Counted from the stretch's first letter, positions 10,933 to 20,500 are shown. The stretch is 47,500 nucleotides of DNA from Niameybacter massiliensis (GCF_001282685.1 NZ_LN875034.1:3033-50532), one strand, 5' to 3'. The notes: generated from the sequence alone by a model not told the origin. Numbers and translations are program-made.

Positions 10933-11700
10933 ATGATGAGTGTAGAAAAAACTGGCAAAACAATAGATGATGCTATAACCGAAGCTTTAATAGAACTCGG
11001 TGCAACAACAGAAGAAGTTGATGTTGAGATTTTAGAGAGAGGCTCAAAAGGATTTTTGGGGCTTGGTGCTAAATACGCTAGAGTAAGAGTAACACTTAAA
11101 GAAATATCCAGTACCCAAGATAAGCTACAATCTGCCATTAAAGAAGATGTCTTAGTTGAAATAAAAGAAACAATTAAAGAGGATTTAAAAGAAGAAGTTA
11201 AGGTAGAACATAAGAAAACTGATCTTAATGTAGATGATGCCATTAAATCAGCAACAGAGTTTTTAAGTTCTGTGCTTAAAGAAATGGGAATCCAAGCAGA
11301 ATTTGAATCTAAAGTTGAAAATGAAAGAGTCTATATCAATATTTCAGGTAATAAAATGGGAATGGTTATTGGTAAAAGAGGTGATACACTAGATGCTTTA
11401 CAATATCTAACAAATATTGTAGTTAATAAAGGCCATAATGATTACGTTAAGATTATGTTAGATACAGAAGATTATCGTAGTAGAAGAGAAGAGACCTTAC
11501 GCAAAGTAGCCTATAAGTTTGCTAAAAAAGCTACTCAAACAAAGCGTCCAGTTATTTTAGAGCCAATGAATCCATATGACAGAAGAATTATTCATTCTGC
11601 CTTACAAGATAGCAAGCATGTAAAAACACATAGTGAAGGTAAAGAACCTTTTAGAAGAGTTGTAATTACACCACTACATGTTAATAAATCCTATAAATAG
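10933..11700 (+). CDS. jag: RNA-binding protein Jag/KhpB
   Basis: A single-strand nucleic-acid-binding protein, 255 residues. Domain order: Jag-N (about 3-53, with RGSKGFLGLGAK), an acidic/lysine linker, a KH domain with the GKRG loop (VIGKRGDTLDALQYL), and a C-terminal R3H domain with RRIIH (the R-x3-H motif). KhpB homologues bind RNA with KhpA and affect cell division and elongation in Gram-positive bacteria. It follows yidC by about 20 bp, as usual. Confidence 0.95.
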   Translation: MMSVEKTGKTIDDAITEALIELGATTEEVDVEILERGSKGFLGLGAKYARVRVTLKEISSTQDKLQSAIKEDVLVEIKETIKEDLKEEVKVEHKKTDLNVDDAIKSATEFLSSVLKEMGIQAEFESKVENERVYINISGNKMGMVIGKRGDTLDALQYLTNIVVNKGHNDYVKIMLDTEDYRSRREETLRKVAYKFAKKATQTKRPVILEPMNPYDRRIIHSALQDSKHVKTHSEGKEPFRRVVITPLHVNKSYK

Positions 11701-11708
11701 TTTTAATA

Positions 11709-11746
11709 AAGCAGCAGGGCATTCTTTAGAGAAGGCTCTGCTGCTT
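11709..11746 (+). terminator. Hairpin after jag
   Basis: AAGCAGCAGGGC (11709-11720) and GCTCTGCTGCTT (11735-11746) pair with one G-U, with an inner TTCT/AGAA stem. A T-run is missing after it, so it may be a weak terminator. Confidence 0.5.
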
Positions 11747-11807
11747 GTCTATGTATAGAATATAGAGTATAGTAATCTTTAGAGTTAAGCTGAAAGGAGC
11801 TTGTTTT

Positions 11808-13190
11808 ATGATTTATAATGATACAATAGCGGCTATTTCCACTGCTCCAGGAGTAGGTGGAATTGGTATTATTAGAGTAAGTGGCATGGATGCTATCCAA
11901 ATTGTAGATGAAGTTTTTAAAGGTGCAAGTAAGAAAACACTTCAAGAGTCACCTAGTCATACTATTCACTATGGCCATATTGTGAATAAAGAAGGTAAAG
12001 TAATAGATGAAGTACTTGTAATGTTAATGAAAGCTCCAAAAACATTTACACGTGAGGATGTAGTAGAAATAAATTGCCATGGTGGTCCTGTACCATTAGA
12101 AGCTGTTTTAATGGAAGTTATTAGAAAAGGGGCAAGACTAGCAGATTCAGGTGAATTTACTAAGAGAGCCTTTTTAAATGGACGAATTGATTTAGCTCAA
12201 GTTGAAGCTATTATGGATATAATTGAAGCAAAAACAGAGGTATCATTATCTCAAGCAGTGAATCAATTAGAAGGTAAACTTTCTAAACAAATTAAAGAGT
12301 ATCAAGATACTTTAATTCAGATTATAGCGCGTATTGAAGTATCCATTGATTATCCGGAATATGATGAAGATGAACCGCTTGCAAATGACTTTGTGGATGA
12401 AATTAAAGCATTAAATGACCAACTTAAGAAGTTACTTGCAACTGCTGATACAGGAAAAATGATCCGTGAGGGAATTAAAACTGCTATAGTAGGTCAGCCT
12501 AATGTAGGTAAATCTTCACTCTTAAATGCTTTATTAGAAGAGAATAAAGCCATTGTAACAGATATACCAGGTACAACTCGTGATGTTGTAGAAGCATATC
12601 TAAATATTGATGGTATGCCATTTGTATTATTAGATACAGCAGGCATTCGTGAAACTGAAGATATAGTAGAAAAAATAGGTGTAGAACGTTCTAAGGAGTC
12701 TATTGAAAAGGCAGACCTTGTATTGATGCTTATAGATAGTTCTAGGGCGTTAGATGAAGAAGAATTGAATATTATTAATGAACTTACTAATAAAACTGTT
12801 ATTTTTGTTCTTAATAAAATAGACTTACATTCAGTCATTACCCAGGAAATTTTAGAACAATATACAAAAGGTCAACCTATTATTCAAATCTCAGCAATGA
12901 AACAAAATGGATTAGATACATTACGACAAGCGATGAAACAATTTATTGTTAAACAAGGTATAAGTATTGGACAAGAGGCAACAATTTCTAATCAGAGACA
13001 AAAACAAAGTTTAGTTAAGGCTATAGAAAGTTTAGATAAAGTTGAGGATACGATAGATATAGGTATGCCTGAAGACTGCATAGCAATTGATTTACATGAT
13101 GCATACGGTCATCTTGGAAATATTGTAGGAGAAGCGCTTAAAGATGAAATTATAGGTGAGCTATTCTCAAGATTTTGTTTAGGAAAATAA
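11808..13190 (+). CDS. mnmE: tRNA modification GTPase MnmE
   Basis: With MnmG it makes the 5-carboxymethylaminomethyl group on U34 of tRNAs. The 460 residues show the N-terminal tetrahydrofolate-binding region (IAAISTAPGVGGIGIIRVSG), a helical domain, the inserted G domain (GQPNVGKSS, PGTTRD, DTAG, NKID) and the essential C-terminal FCLGK. AAGGAGC precedes the ATG. mnmG and rsmG follow directly. Confidence 0.98.
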   Translation: MIYNDTIAAISTAPGVGGIGIIRVSGMDAIQIVDEVFKGASKKTLQESPSHTIHYGHIVNKEGKVIDEVLVMLMKAPKTFTREDVVEINCHGGPVPLEAVLMEVIRKGARLADSGEFTKRAFLNGRIDLAQVEAIMDIIEAKTEVSLSQAVNQLEGKLSKQIKEYQDTLIQIIARIEVSIDYPEYDEDEPLANDFVDEIKALNDQLKKLLATADTGKMIREGIKTAIVGQPNVGKSSLLNALLEENKAIVTDIPGTTRDVVEAYLNIDGMPFVLLDTAGIRETEDIVEKIGVERSKESIEKADLVLMLIDSSRALDEEELNIINELTNKTVIFVLNKIDLHSVITQEILEQYTKGQPIIQISAMKQNGLDTLRQAMKQFIVKQGISIGQEATISNQRQKQSLVKAIESLDKVEDTIDIGMPEDCIAIDLHDAYGHLGNIVGEALKDEIIGELFSRFCLGK

Positions 13191-13214
13191 TAAAATAGCC
13201 AATTTAGGAAAGAT

Positions 13215-13250
13215 GTGTTATAACACTTCTTGATTAAAAAGGTGTATAAT
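13215..13250 (+). promoter_or_regulatory. Possible regulated promoter before mnmG
   Basis: A 12-bp perfect palindrome GTGTTATAACAC (13215-13226) lies where a -35 element would sit relative to a consensus TATAAT at 13245-13250. The -35 itself is poor. Weak call. Confidence 0.35.
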
Positions 13251-13330
13251 AGAAAATATTTTTGATAAAGAACAATTAATATAGTTTATAATTATAGAAA
13301 AATAAATATTGAACAATCAAGGAGGTTCAC

Positions 13331-15214
13331 ATGACATATATTGCAGATACAATTGATATTGCGGTAATTGGCGGTGGACATGCTGGATGTGAAGCTGCAC
13401 TTGCAGCAGCACGCATGGGTAAAAAAACGATTATGTTTACCATGAGTTTAGATAGTGTAGCGATGATGCCTTGTAACCCAAATGTTGGGGGAACATCTAA
13501 AGGACATCTTGTAAGAGAGATTGATGCACTTGGTGGAGAAATGGGAAAAAACATTGATAAAACCTATATTCAATCTCGTATGCTTAATACTGCCAAAGGT
13601 CCAGCTGTACACTCACTTCGTGCGCAAGCAGATAAGAAAAAGTATACAGAAGAAATGAAAAAAGTATTAGAGAATACACAAAATCTAGCCATTAAGCAAC
13701 AAGAAATAGTGGAAGTATTAGTAGAAGATAATAAAGTAATAGGTGTTGTAACAAATAGAGGTGCTATTTATAATTGTAAGGCAGTTGTTCTTGCAAGTGG
13801 AACCTACCTAAAATCACGTTGCTTAACAGGCGAAAATATTGAATATACAGGCCCTAATGGACTTAAAACTTCTACAGTACTTAGTGAGCAACTTAAGGAG
13901 CTAGGAATTGAAATTAGACGTTTTAAAACGGGAACGCCAGCACGTGTAGATGCCCGTACAATAGATTTTAGTAAGATGGAACCACAACATGGTGATGAAA
14001 ATATCGTACCATTTTCTTTTGAAAATACAGAGGAAAAGATTAAACGTGATCAACATCCTTGTTATTTAACATATACAAATGAACGAACACATCAAATAAT
14101 TAGAGATAATCTTCATCGTTCACCGCTCTATTCAGGTGTAATTGAAGGAACAGGCCCACGTTACTGCCCTTCTATAGAAGATAAAGTAGTACGTTTTGCT
14201 GATAAAGACCGTCATCAGGTATTCTTAGAGCCAGAAGGTGAAGACACTACAGAGATGTACGTACAAGGAATGAGCTCATCTCTTCCAGAAGAAGTGCAAC
14301 TTGAAATGTTACGTAGTTTACCAGGTATGGAGAAGGTAGAAGTAATGCGTACAGGATATGCAATTGAATATGACTGTGTTAACCCACTTCAACTAAAACA
14401 TTCATTAGAATTTAAACATATTGATGGCTTCTTTAGTGGTGGTCAAATGAATGGTAGTTCGGGATATGAAGAGGCTGCTTGCCAAGGACTTATTGCAGGT
14501 ATTAATGCAGCACTTAAAGTTGAAGGAAGAGAGCCACTTATTATTGACCGTTCCGAAGGCTATATTGGAGTTCTAATTGATGACCTTGTAACAAAAGGTA
14601 CGAAAGAACCATATCGTATGATGACTTCAAGAGCAGAATATCGATTATTATTAAGACAAGATAATGCAGATCTTAGATTAACTGAAAAAGGATATAAAGC
14701 TGGATTGGTACCAGAAGAACGTTACAATATATTTGTTGCGAAGAGACAAGCAATTGATGAAGAACTAGAAAGACTTAAAAATACTTATGTAGGAACAAGC
14801 GAGAAAGTACAGGCTATTATTGCCGCTAAAGAAAGTACACCACTTCGTTCAGGTATTGCATTAAGTGAACTCCTTAAACGCCCAGAATTAAGCTATAATG
14901 ACTTTAAAGAAGTAGATGAGACAAGACCAGAACTTCCAGCAGAAGTCATAGAACAGGCTATGATAGAACTCAAATATGAAGGGTATATTTCTAGACAGCT
15001 TAAACAAGTAGAACAGTTTAAAAAGTTAGAAAAGAGACTTCTTCCAGAAGATATTAACTATGATGAGGTATATAGTTTAAGGCTTGAAGCAGTACAGAAA
15101 TTAAAAGAAGTACGTCCAGTATCTATAGGACAAGCATCTCGTATTTCAGGGGTATCTCCAGCAGATATTTCAGTACTTCTAGTCTATTTAGAACAACAAA
15201 AAAATAGAAACTAG
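13331..15214 (+). CDS. mnmG: tRNA uridine-5-carboxymethylaminomethyl modification enzyme MnmG (GidA)
   Basis: The FAD-binding partner of MnmE, 627 residues. The Rossmann motif [10 protein letters not shown] lies at the N-terminus, followed by the family segments [20 protein letters not shown] and DALGGEMG, and later [15 protein letters not shown]. The C-terminal helical part contacts tRNA and MnmE. An AGGAGG lies 7 nt before the ATG. The gap to rsmG is only 17 bp, so the two are cotranscribed. Confidence 0.98.
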   Translation: MTYIADTIDIAVIGGGHAGCEAALAAARMGKKTIMFTMSLDSVAMMPCNPNVGGTSKGHLVREIDALGGEMGKNIDKTYIQSRMLNTAKGPAVHSLRAQADKKKYTEEMKKVLENTQNLAIKQQEIVEVLVEDNKVIGVVTNRGAIYNCKAVVLASGTYLKSRCLTGENIEYTGPNGLKTSTVLSEQLKELGIEIRRFKTGTPARVDARTIDFSKMEPQHGDENIVPFSFENTEEKIKRDQHPCYLTYTNERTHQIIRDNLHRSPLYSGVIEGTGPRYCPSIEDKVVRFADKDRHQVFLEPEGEDTTEMYVQGMSSSLPEEVQLEMLRSLPGMEKVEVMRTGYAIEYDCVNPLQLKHSLEFKHIDGFFSGGQMNGSSGYEEAACQGLIAGINAALKVEGREPLIIDRSEGYIGVLIDDLVTKGTKEPYRMMTSRAEYRLLLRQDNADLRLTEKGYKAGLVPEERYNIFVAKRQAIDEELERLKNTYVGTSEKVQAIIAAKESTPLRSGIALSELLKRPELSYNDFKEVDETRPELPAEVIEQAMIELKYEGYISRQLKQVEQFKKLEKRLLPEDINYDEVYSLRLEAVQKLKEVRPVSIGQASRISGVSPADISVLLVYLEQQKNRN

Positions 15215-15231
15215 TTTAATGAGGATAATCT

Positions 15232-15960
15232 ATGGATATTAAAGAACAACTTATAGAAGGTGCAAGAAATTTAAATGTTCAATTAACAGATCAACAAGTA
15301 GAACAACTTATACAATACAAGGAAATTCTTGTTGAATGGAACGAAAAAATGAACTTAACAGCTATAACAGAGGATTTTGAAGTTATTACAAAGCATTTTC
15401 TAGATTGCTTAACGGTACAAAGTAGTATAGACCTAACAAAAGTAGAGACACTTGTAGATGTTGGAACAGGAGCAGGGTTTCCAGGTCTTGTACTTAAGAT
15501 AGCTTTTCCTAATGTAAAAATTACGCTTATTGATTCACTGAATAAACGACTTAAATTCTTACAACACGTTATAGATACATTAGGATTGCAAAATATTGAA
15601 TGTGTTCATGGAAGAGCAGAAGATTTAGGAAAAAATAAACTATACCGTGAAAAATTTGAAGTATGTGCTTCAAGAGCCGTTGCTAATTTAGCAGTATTAA
15701 GTGAGTACACATTACCTTTTGTAAAAAAAGGTGGCTATTTAATTGCTTTAAAGGGACAAAAATTAGATGAAGAGTTAGTAGAAGGTGAAAAAGCAATTAA
15801 AATTTTAGGTGGAGAAATCGATCAAATTTTTGATGTAGTAGTTCCTTATACAGATCTTAATCATCGTATTGCAAAAATAAAAAAAGTTAAAGAAACGCCT
15901 AGAAAGTTTCCAAGGAAAGCCGGTGAACCAACTAAAGCGCCTCTTGGACAAATACAATAG
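15232..15960 (+). CDS. rsmG: 16S rRNA (guanine527-N7)-methyltransferase RsmG (GidB)
   Basis: Methylates G527 of 16S rRNA in the 530 loop using S-adenosylmethionine. The 242 residues show the SAM-binding motif VDVGTGAGFPGLVLKI and the family C-terminus RKFPRKAGEPTKAPLG. Last gene of the mnmE-mnmG-rsmG run, closed by a strong terminator. Confidence 0.97.
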   Translation: MDIKEQLIEGARNLNVQLTDQQVEQLIQYKEILVEWNEKMNLTAITEDFEVITKHFLDCLTVQSSIDLTKVETLVDVGTGAGFPGLVLKIAFPNVKITLIDSLNKRLKFLQHVIDTLGLQNIECVHGRAEDLGKNKLYREKFEVCASRAVANLAVLSEYTLPFVKKGGYLIALKGQKLDEELVEGEKAIKILGGEIDQIFDVVVPYTDLNHRIAKIKKVKETPRKFPRKAGEPTKAPLGQIQ

Positions 15961-15986
15961 TTTATTAATTTAATAATTATAGAAAC

Positions 15987-16040
15987 AGCTAATTTTATCT
16001 TATCAATCTATTTAGAGAGAAAAGATAGAGTTAGCTTTTT
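15987..16040 (+). terminator. Terminator after rsmG
   Basis: AGCTAATTTTATCTT (15987-16001) pairs with 16022-16036 (two G-U pairs) and is followed by TTTT. Good intrinsic terminator. Confidence 0.85.
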
Positions 16041-16176
16041 TAATGTAAAAAAAGAGATAAGTGTTCAAATAGGCACAGGTTAGATATATAATGATATTAT
16101 TAGACAATATAATAATAAATGTCATTGTATAAAAACAAAAATTACTCTACTTATTGTAGTTTTTGGTAATATAATA

Positions 16177-16185
16177 TGATATACT
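16177..16185 (+). promoter_or_regulatory. Extended -10 promoter of the noc-like gene
   Basis: TGATATACT, an extended -10 (TGnTATACT), about 50 bp before the gene; no good -35. The same TATGATATACT string is found before parA. Confidence 0.5.
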
Positions 16186-16234
16186 AATATTTACGATTGT
16201 ACAATGAATAGTTCAAGAGGGGAGTATTACCAAG

Positions 16235-17035
16235 ATGCAAAAAGAATTAACGATACAATATATAGCCGTGGATCGTGTAAGACCTAATCCATATCAACCT
16301 AGAAAAGTCTTTTCACAGTCTGCTTTAGAAGAACTTGCACATTCAATTGCAGAACACGGTTTAATGCAGCCTATTACAGTTCGTATAATAGGTAACTCCT
16401 ATGAGCTTATAGCAGGGGAAAGAAGATTAAAAGCATCTAAGTTAGCTGGGCTCACTGAAATACCAGCGGTAATTGTAGAAGTAACAAATAAAAATAGTGC
16501 TGTCCTAGCACTTATTGAAAATCTTCAAAGAGAGAACCTTAACTTTTTAGAAGAGAGTGAAGCATTTTTAACAATTATGCAAGACTATGGATATACACAA
16601 CAAGAACTTGCAAAAACACTTGGGAAAAATCAATCTACAGTAGCAAATAAGCTTAGAATTTTAAAACTTTCATCAGCTGTAAAGAAGAAACTTATTGAAT
16701 ACAACTTAACAGAGCGACATGCAAGGGCACTCCTTAAACTACCAACAGAAGAACTTCAATTAGATGTTGTTGAAAAGGTAGGAAAACAAGAATTAAATGT
16801 TAAAAAGACAGAACAAATGATTGAACAAATTCTTGTACAGCTAACTCAAGAACAGGCAGAACAAAAGAAAAACAATCAAAAATTCAGAGCCTTTGTAAGA
16901 GATATAAGATTATTTACAAATACAATTACGCAGGCAGTTGATATGATTCAACAATCTGGCATTGATGCTAAATATACAATGAAACAAGAAGAAGACGGAT
17001 ATGAAATTCGTATTAAAATACCAATGAATAAATAA
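16235..17035 (+). CDS. noc: ParB-family DNA-binding protein in noc position
   Basis: A 266-residue ParB-like protein. It has the CTP-binding ParB/Srx fold (NPYQPRKVF, HGLMQPITV, AGERRLKASKLAG; GERR at 61-64), the ENLQRENLN segment, a helix-turn-helix (GYTQQELAKTLGKNQSTVANKL) and a C-terminal dimer region. Its place right after rsmG equals that of B. subtilis noc. Unlike B. subtilis Noc it starts directly at the ParB domain, without the N-terminal amphipathic helix that binds membrane. It could be a Noc relative or a second chromosomal ParB; the true parB is at 23622. Own promoter and terminator make it monocistronic. Confidence 0.85.
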   Translation: MQKELTIQYIAVDRVRPNPYQPRKVFSQSALEELAHSIAEHGLMQPITVRIIGNSYELIAGERRLKASKLAGLTEIPAVIVEVTNKNSAVLALIENLQRENLNFLEESEAFLTIMQDYGYTQQELAKTLGKNQSTVANKLRILKLSSAVKKKLIEYNLTERHARALLKLPTEELQLDVVEKVGKQELNVKKTEQMIEQILVQLTQEQAEQKKNNQKFRAFVRDIRLFTNTITQAVDMIQQSGIDAKYTMKQEEDGYEIRIKIPMNK

Positions 17036-17052
17036 GACAGCTTTGGAATTGC

Positions 17053-17088
17053 AAAAAAGTAGTATCATAAATATGATACTACTTTTTT
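17053..17088. terminator. Bidirectional terminator between noc-like gene and 71-residue gene
   Basis: A17053-A17069 pairs perfectly with 17072-17088 (17 bp), with an A-run on one side and T-run on the other, so it can stop transcription from both convergent genes. Confidence 0.88.
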
Positions 17089-17098
17089 GATGTTAGAA

Positions 17099-17314
17099 TC
17101 AGAAGTCATCAACATCTACTTCTTCACCATAGCGAACGGTGTTAATAGATGCAAAACCATCATTAAAATCGGTACTTGTGATAAAGATACCATCATTACG
17201 AATAGGAGAAGGCCCATTAGGCTCTGTATTACAGTCTTTTAAGATTGGAACATGAGTAATAGGTTCACTAGTTGTAGTTTTAGATATAATAGATTTAGAT
17301 TTTTTCTTAGACAT
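17099..17314 (-). CDS. Small hypothetical protein (71 residues)
   Basis: I do not recognise this protein. It is supported as a gene by an AGGAG 6 nt before its ATG (17321-17325), its convergent position against the noc-like gene, and the shared bidirectional terminator right after its stop. The N-terminus is basic and Ser/Thr-rich (MSKKKSKSIISKTTTSE), the middle has a Pro/Asn segment, and the end is acidic (GEEVDVDDF). No signal peptide, membrane span or cysteine pair is seen. Probably a small soluble cytoplasmic protein; function unknown. Confidence 0.6.
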   Translation of the reverse strand: MSKKKSKSIISKTTTSEPITHVPILKDCNTEPNGPSPIRNDGIFITSTDFNDGFASINTVRYGEEVDVDDF

Positions 17315-17420
17315 AAGAGGCTCCTATTTATAGAAAAATTTATTATGATACTAGTTAAATTAGTATATGCAATTAAAATGTTTAAATACGCTAAAACTAG
17401 ACAATGCTTAGAATAGTACC

Positions 17421-17449
17421 TTGCTATCTAATGTATAATTATGTACAAT
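17421..17449 (+). promoter_or_regulatory. argS: Promoter of argS
   Basis: TTGCTA (17421-17426), a 17-bp spacer and TACAAT (17444-17449), about 55 bp before the start. No T-box is seen in this leader. Confidence 0.6.
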
Positions 17450-17503
17450 AGAAATTATGTATAAAGGCCTATTCAAAAAAAGTCTAGTAAAAGGAGATCG
17501 GAC

Positions 17504-19213
17504 ATGAGTGATTTTAAATTAGAAATAGCTAAGTTATTAAGTTCACATATTGCTTGTTTAACACAAGACGAAATATACAATATGATAGAAGTACCTACAA
17601 ATACTGATATGGGAGATTATGCATTTCCTTGTTTTAAACTTGCAAAAGAGTTAAGAAAAGCACCACCAATGATTGCACAAGATATTGTAGGACAAATTGG
17701 TGAAGTAAGTTACTTATCAAGAGTAGAAAATGTAAATGCTTATATTAACTTCTTTTTAAATAAAGAAGACTTAGTAAAAAGTGTACTTGAACGTGTTTTA
17801 GCAGAAAAAAATCAATATGGATTAGAAACAGTTAAGGATAAAGGAAATGTAGTAATTGATTATTCTTCACCTAATATTGCAAAACCATTCCACGTAGGAC
17901 ACCTTCGTTCAACCGTTATTGGACATAGCTTATATCGTATTTATGAAGCCTTAGGATACAATTGTATAGGTGTAAATCATTTAGGAGACTGGGGAACTCA
18001 ATTTGGTAAGCTTATCGTAGCTTATAAAAATTACTCTAGTAAAGAAGCTGTTGAAGAAAAAGGTATTGCTGAACTTCTTAGAATTTATGTATTATTCCAT
18101 GAAGAAGCAGAAAAAAATCCAGAGCTTGAACAAGAAGCACGTGATTACTTTACAAAAATGGAACAAGGTGATGAAGAATCTTTAGCGCTGTGGAGCTGGT
18201 TTAAAGAAATTAGCTTAAAAGAATTTGAGCGTGTTTATAAAATGCTTGGAGTAACATTTGATAGTTACAATGGTGAAGCATTTTACAATGATAAAATGGC
18301 TGCTGTTATTGAAGAATTAGAGAAAAAAGGCCTTATTGAAGTAAGTGAAGGTGCTAAAATTGTACGTTTAGATGATGAAAATATGGCACCATGTCTTATT
18401 ACTAAAAAAGATGGTAGTTCACTCTATGCAACACGTGACATTACAGCGGCAGAGTACCGTAAAGCCACTTATGATTTCAAAAAATGTATTTATGTAACTG
18501 CACTTCAGCAAAATCTTCACTTTGCTCAGTGGTTTAAAGTAATTGATAAAATGGAGTATGATTGGGCTAAAGATCTTGTACATGTGCCATTTGGTATGGT
18601 AAGTATGGAATCAGGATCATTATCTACACGTAAAGGTAATGTTCTTTTGTTAGAAGATATCCTTAAAGAAGCTGTAGATAAAACAAGAAAAGTCATAGAA
18701 GAAAAGAATCCAGAGCTTCCAAATAAAGAGGAAATAGCGATGCAAGTAGGTATTGGAGCTGTTATCTTTGATGATATGTATAATAACATTATCAAGGATA
18801 TTCAATTCTCTTGGGAGCGTGTATTAAACTTTGATGGAGAAACTGGTCCTTATGTACAATATACTCATGCAAGAGCATGTAGCGTACTTAGAAAAGCAGG
18901 TATTGAAAAAGGGCATGATTTTGGTTCTATAGATTACAGTATTTTAACTGATGAAGCAACAGTTAATGTAATTAAAGAGTTGGCTGATTTTAAAACAACA
19001 ATAGAAGAGGCAGCAAATAAATATGAACCATCATATATGGCAAGATATGCTGTAGATGTAGCACAAGCATTCAATAAATTCTACCATGACAATGCTATTT
19101 TGGTTGAGGATGAAAAAGTAAAAGAAGCAAGACTAGCAATTGTTATGAGTATTAAATATGTACTTGAAAATGCACTTTATTTACTAGGTATTAAAGCGCC
19201 AGAACAGATGTAA
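17504..19213 (+). CDS. argS: Arginyl-tRNA synthetase
   Basis: Class I synthetase that charges tRNA-Arg. The 569 residues hold the N-terminal additional domain (about 1-110), the HIGH signature as HVGH in SSPNIAKPFHVGHLRST, the KMSKS-equivalent loop as STRKGNVLLLEDIL, and the C-terminal DALR anticodon-binding domain (from about 450, with YVQYTHARACSVLRKA at its start). GGAGATC precedes the ATG. Monocistronic, between its own promoter and a strong terminator. Confidence 0.98.
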   Translation: MSDFKLEIAKLLSSHIACLTQDEIYNMIEVPTNTDMGDYAFPCFKLAKELRKAPPMIAQDIVGQIGEVSYLSRVENVNAYINFFLNKEDLVKSVLERVLAEKNQYGLETVKDKGNVVIDYSSPNIAKPFHVGHLRSTVIGHSLYRIYEALGYNCIGVNHLGDWGTQFGKLIVAYKNYSSKEAVEEKGIAELLRIYVLFHEEAEKNPELEQEARDYFTKMEQGDEESLALWSWFKEISLKEFERVYKMLGVTFDSYNGEAFYNDKMAAVIEELEKKGLIEVSEGAKIVRLDDENMAPCLITKKDGSSLYATRDITAAEYRKATYDFKKCIYVTALQQNLHFAQWFKVIDKMEYDWAKDLVHVPFGMVSMESGSLSTRKGNVLLLEDILKEAVDKTRKVIEEKNPELPNKEEIAMQVGIGAVIFDDMYNNIIKDIQFSWERVLNFDGETGPYVQYTHARACSVLRKAGIEKGHDFGSIDYSILTDEATVNVIKELADFKTTIEEAANKYEPSYMARYAVDVAQAFNKFYHDNAILVEDEKVKEARLAIVMSIKYVLENALYLLGIKAPEQM

Positions 19214-19220
19214 AATATAA

Positions 19221-19258
19221 AAACAGGATTAATTATAGTAATTAATCCTGTTTTTATA
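19221..19258 (+). terminator. Terminator after argS
   Basis: AAACAGGATTAATTA (19221-19235) pairs with 19239-19253 around TAG, then T-rich. Strong intrinsic terminator. Confidence 0.9.
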
Positions 19259-19259
19259 T

Positions 19260-19473
19260 TGTGGAAAACTTTATAAAAAATAAAATAAAAAATATTGTGG
19301 ATAAATATTAGGAGTTTATAATAAATAAATATTATTAATTTAAAATAGAATTATCCACATGAAAAAATAAATTATAAAAAAAACAACTTATCAACAACCC
19401 TGTGAATAAGTATAAAATTCTATAAGTATTGTAAATAATGAATTAGATTAATTAAAATATTAAATTATCCACA
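19260..19473. other. Third DnaA-box cluster outside oriC
   Basis: In the 380-bp argS-dgk gap, exact DnaA boxes lie at 19296-19304 (minus, TTATCCACA), 19351-19359 (plus, TTATCCACA), 19401-19409 (minus, TTATTCACA) and 19465-19473 (plus, TTATCCACA), alternating in strand and 50-64 bp apart. One-mismatch copies are at 19260-19268 and 19388-19396. Gene-free and very AT-rich. By analogy with known DnaA-box clusters away from oriC it may bind or titrate DnaA; this is inference. Confidence 0.75.
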
Positions 19474-19595
19474 AGTATTAAGATAAAAATTAGATTACAA
19501 ATAACATAAAATGAAATAAAAGAACAAGCCTAATAATATAAATAAATAAGCTTGATAATTATAAGATGAATAGAAGTAAAGTGAGGATTTTAGAG

Positions 19596-20492
19596 ATGAA
19601 AAAAGCTATTTTAATGTATAATCCTAAAGCAGGAAATCGACAAATTATAAATTTAGTAGATCATATTGCAGAAAGGTTACAAGAGCTAGGATATGAATTA
19701 AGATTGTATAGAAGTCAAAGTAAAGGAAGTATTAGAAAATATATTGTGGATCATTTAGAAGAGAAAGAATTAGATTTAATAATTGTTTCAGGTGGGGATG
19801 GAACTATCAATGAAGTAGTAAATGGTATGATGCAAAAAGAAATAGATATTCCTATACTAGTATTACCATTAGGAACAGCAAATGATTTTGCATATAGTGC
19901 TCATATTCCAAATGATATAGAGGAGGCTTTAAATTTAATTGAATGTGGAGAAATTAAATATGTAGATATAGGTAAAGTGAATAATCAATACTTTATTAAT
20001 GTATGTAATATGGGGTTGTTTAGTGGTATATCACATATTGTGGATTTAGAGTTAAAAAAGAAATTTGGAAAACTCGCATATTATGTAAAGGGATTTGAAG
20101 AACTTCAAAACTATCAAGCGATGGATTTAGAAATTGAATTACCAGATATAAAGATTAGAGGAGATTATATACTTATTCTAGTATTCAATGGAAAAGCAGC
20201 AGGAGGATTTACTAGATTGGCTAAAAATGCAAGTATTGAGGATGGAGAGTTTGATATTATAGGAATAAAAAAAGTAGAAATTCATGATATTCCTATGTTA
20301 TTTTTAAAGGTATTACAAGGAGAGCATTTAACAGATCCCAATATAGATTATTGGGTAACTAATAGAGTAAATATAAGATGTTATAATGAGGAGAAAAATT
20401 TTGTTACTGATGTAGATGGGGAGGAAGGACCAAAGTTCCCACTAAGCATAGAAGCAAAACAAAATTTATTAAGATTTTATTTGAAAAAATAA
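19596..20492 (+). CDS. Diacylglycerol kinase family lipid kinase (YegS/BmrU type)
   Basis: A soluble or membrane-peripheral lipid kinase, 298 residues. The nucleotide-binding motif SGGDGTINEVVNGM lies near residue 65, followed by LPLGTANDFA and a C-terminal beta-sandwich region. Members phosphorylate diacylglycerol or related lipids (DgkB, YegS); the exact lipid cannot be told. The frame is open from an ATG at 19566, but the ATG at 19596 has a GTGAGG site 9 nt upstream and gives the usual start MKKAILMYNPKAG. Confidence 0.9.
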   Translation: MKKAILMYNPKAGNRQIINLVDHIAERLQELGYELRLYRSQSKGSIRKYIVDHLEEKELDLIIVSGGDGTINEVVNGMMQKEIDIPILVLPLGTANDFAYSAHIPNDIEEALNLIECGEIKYVDIGKVNNQYFINVCNMGLFSGISHIVDLELKKKFGKLAYYVKGFEELQNYQAMDLEIELPDIKIRGDYILILVFNGKAAGGFTRLAKNASIEDGEFDIIGIKKVEIHDIPMLFLKVLQGEHLTDPNIDYWVTNRVNIRCYNEEKNFVTDVDGEEGPKFPLSIEAKQNLLRFYLKK

Positions 20493-20500
20493 ATATATAA

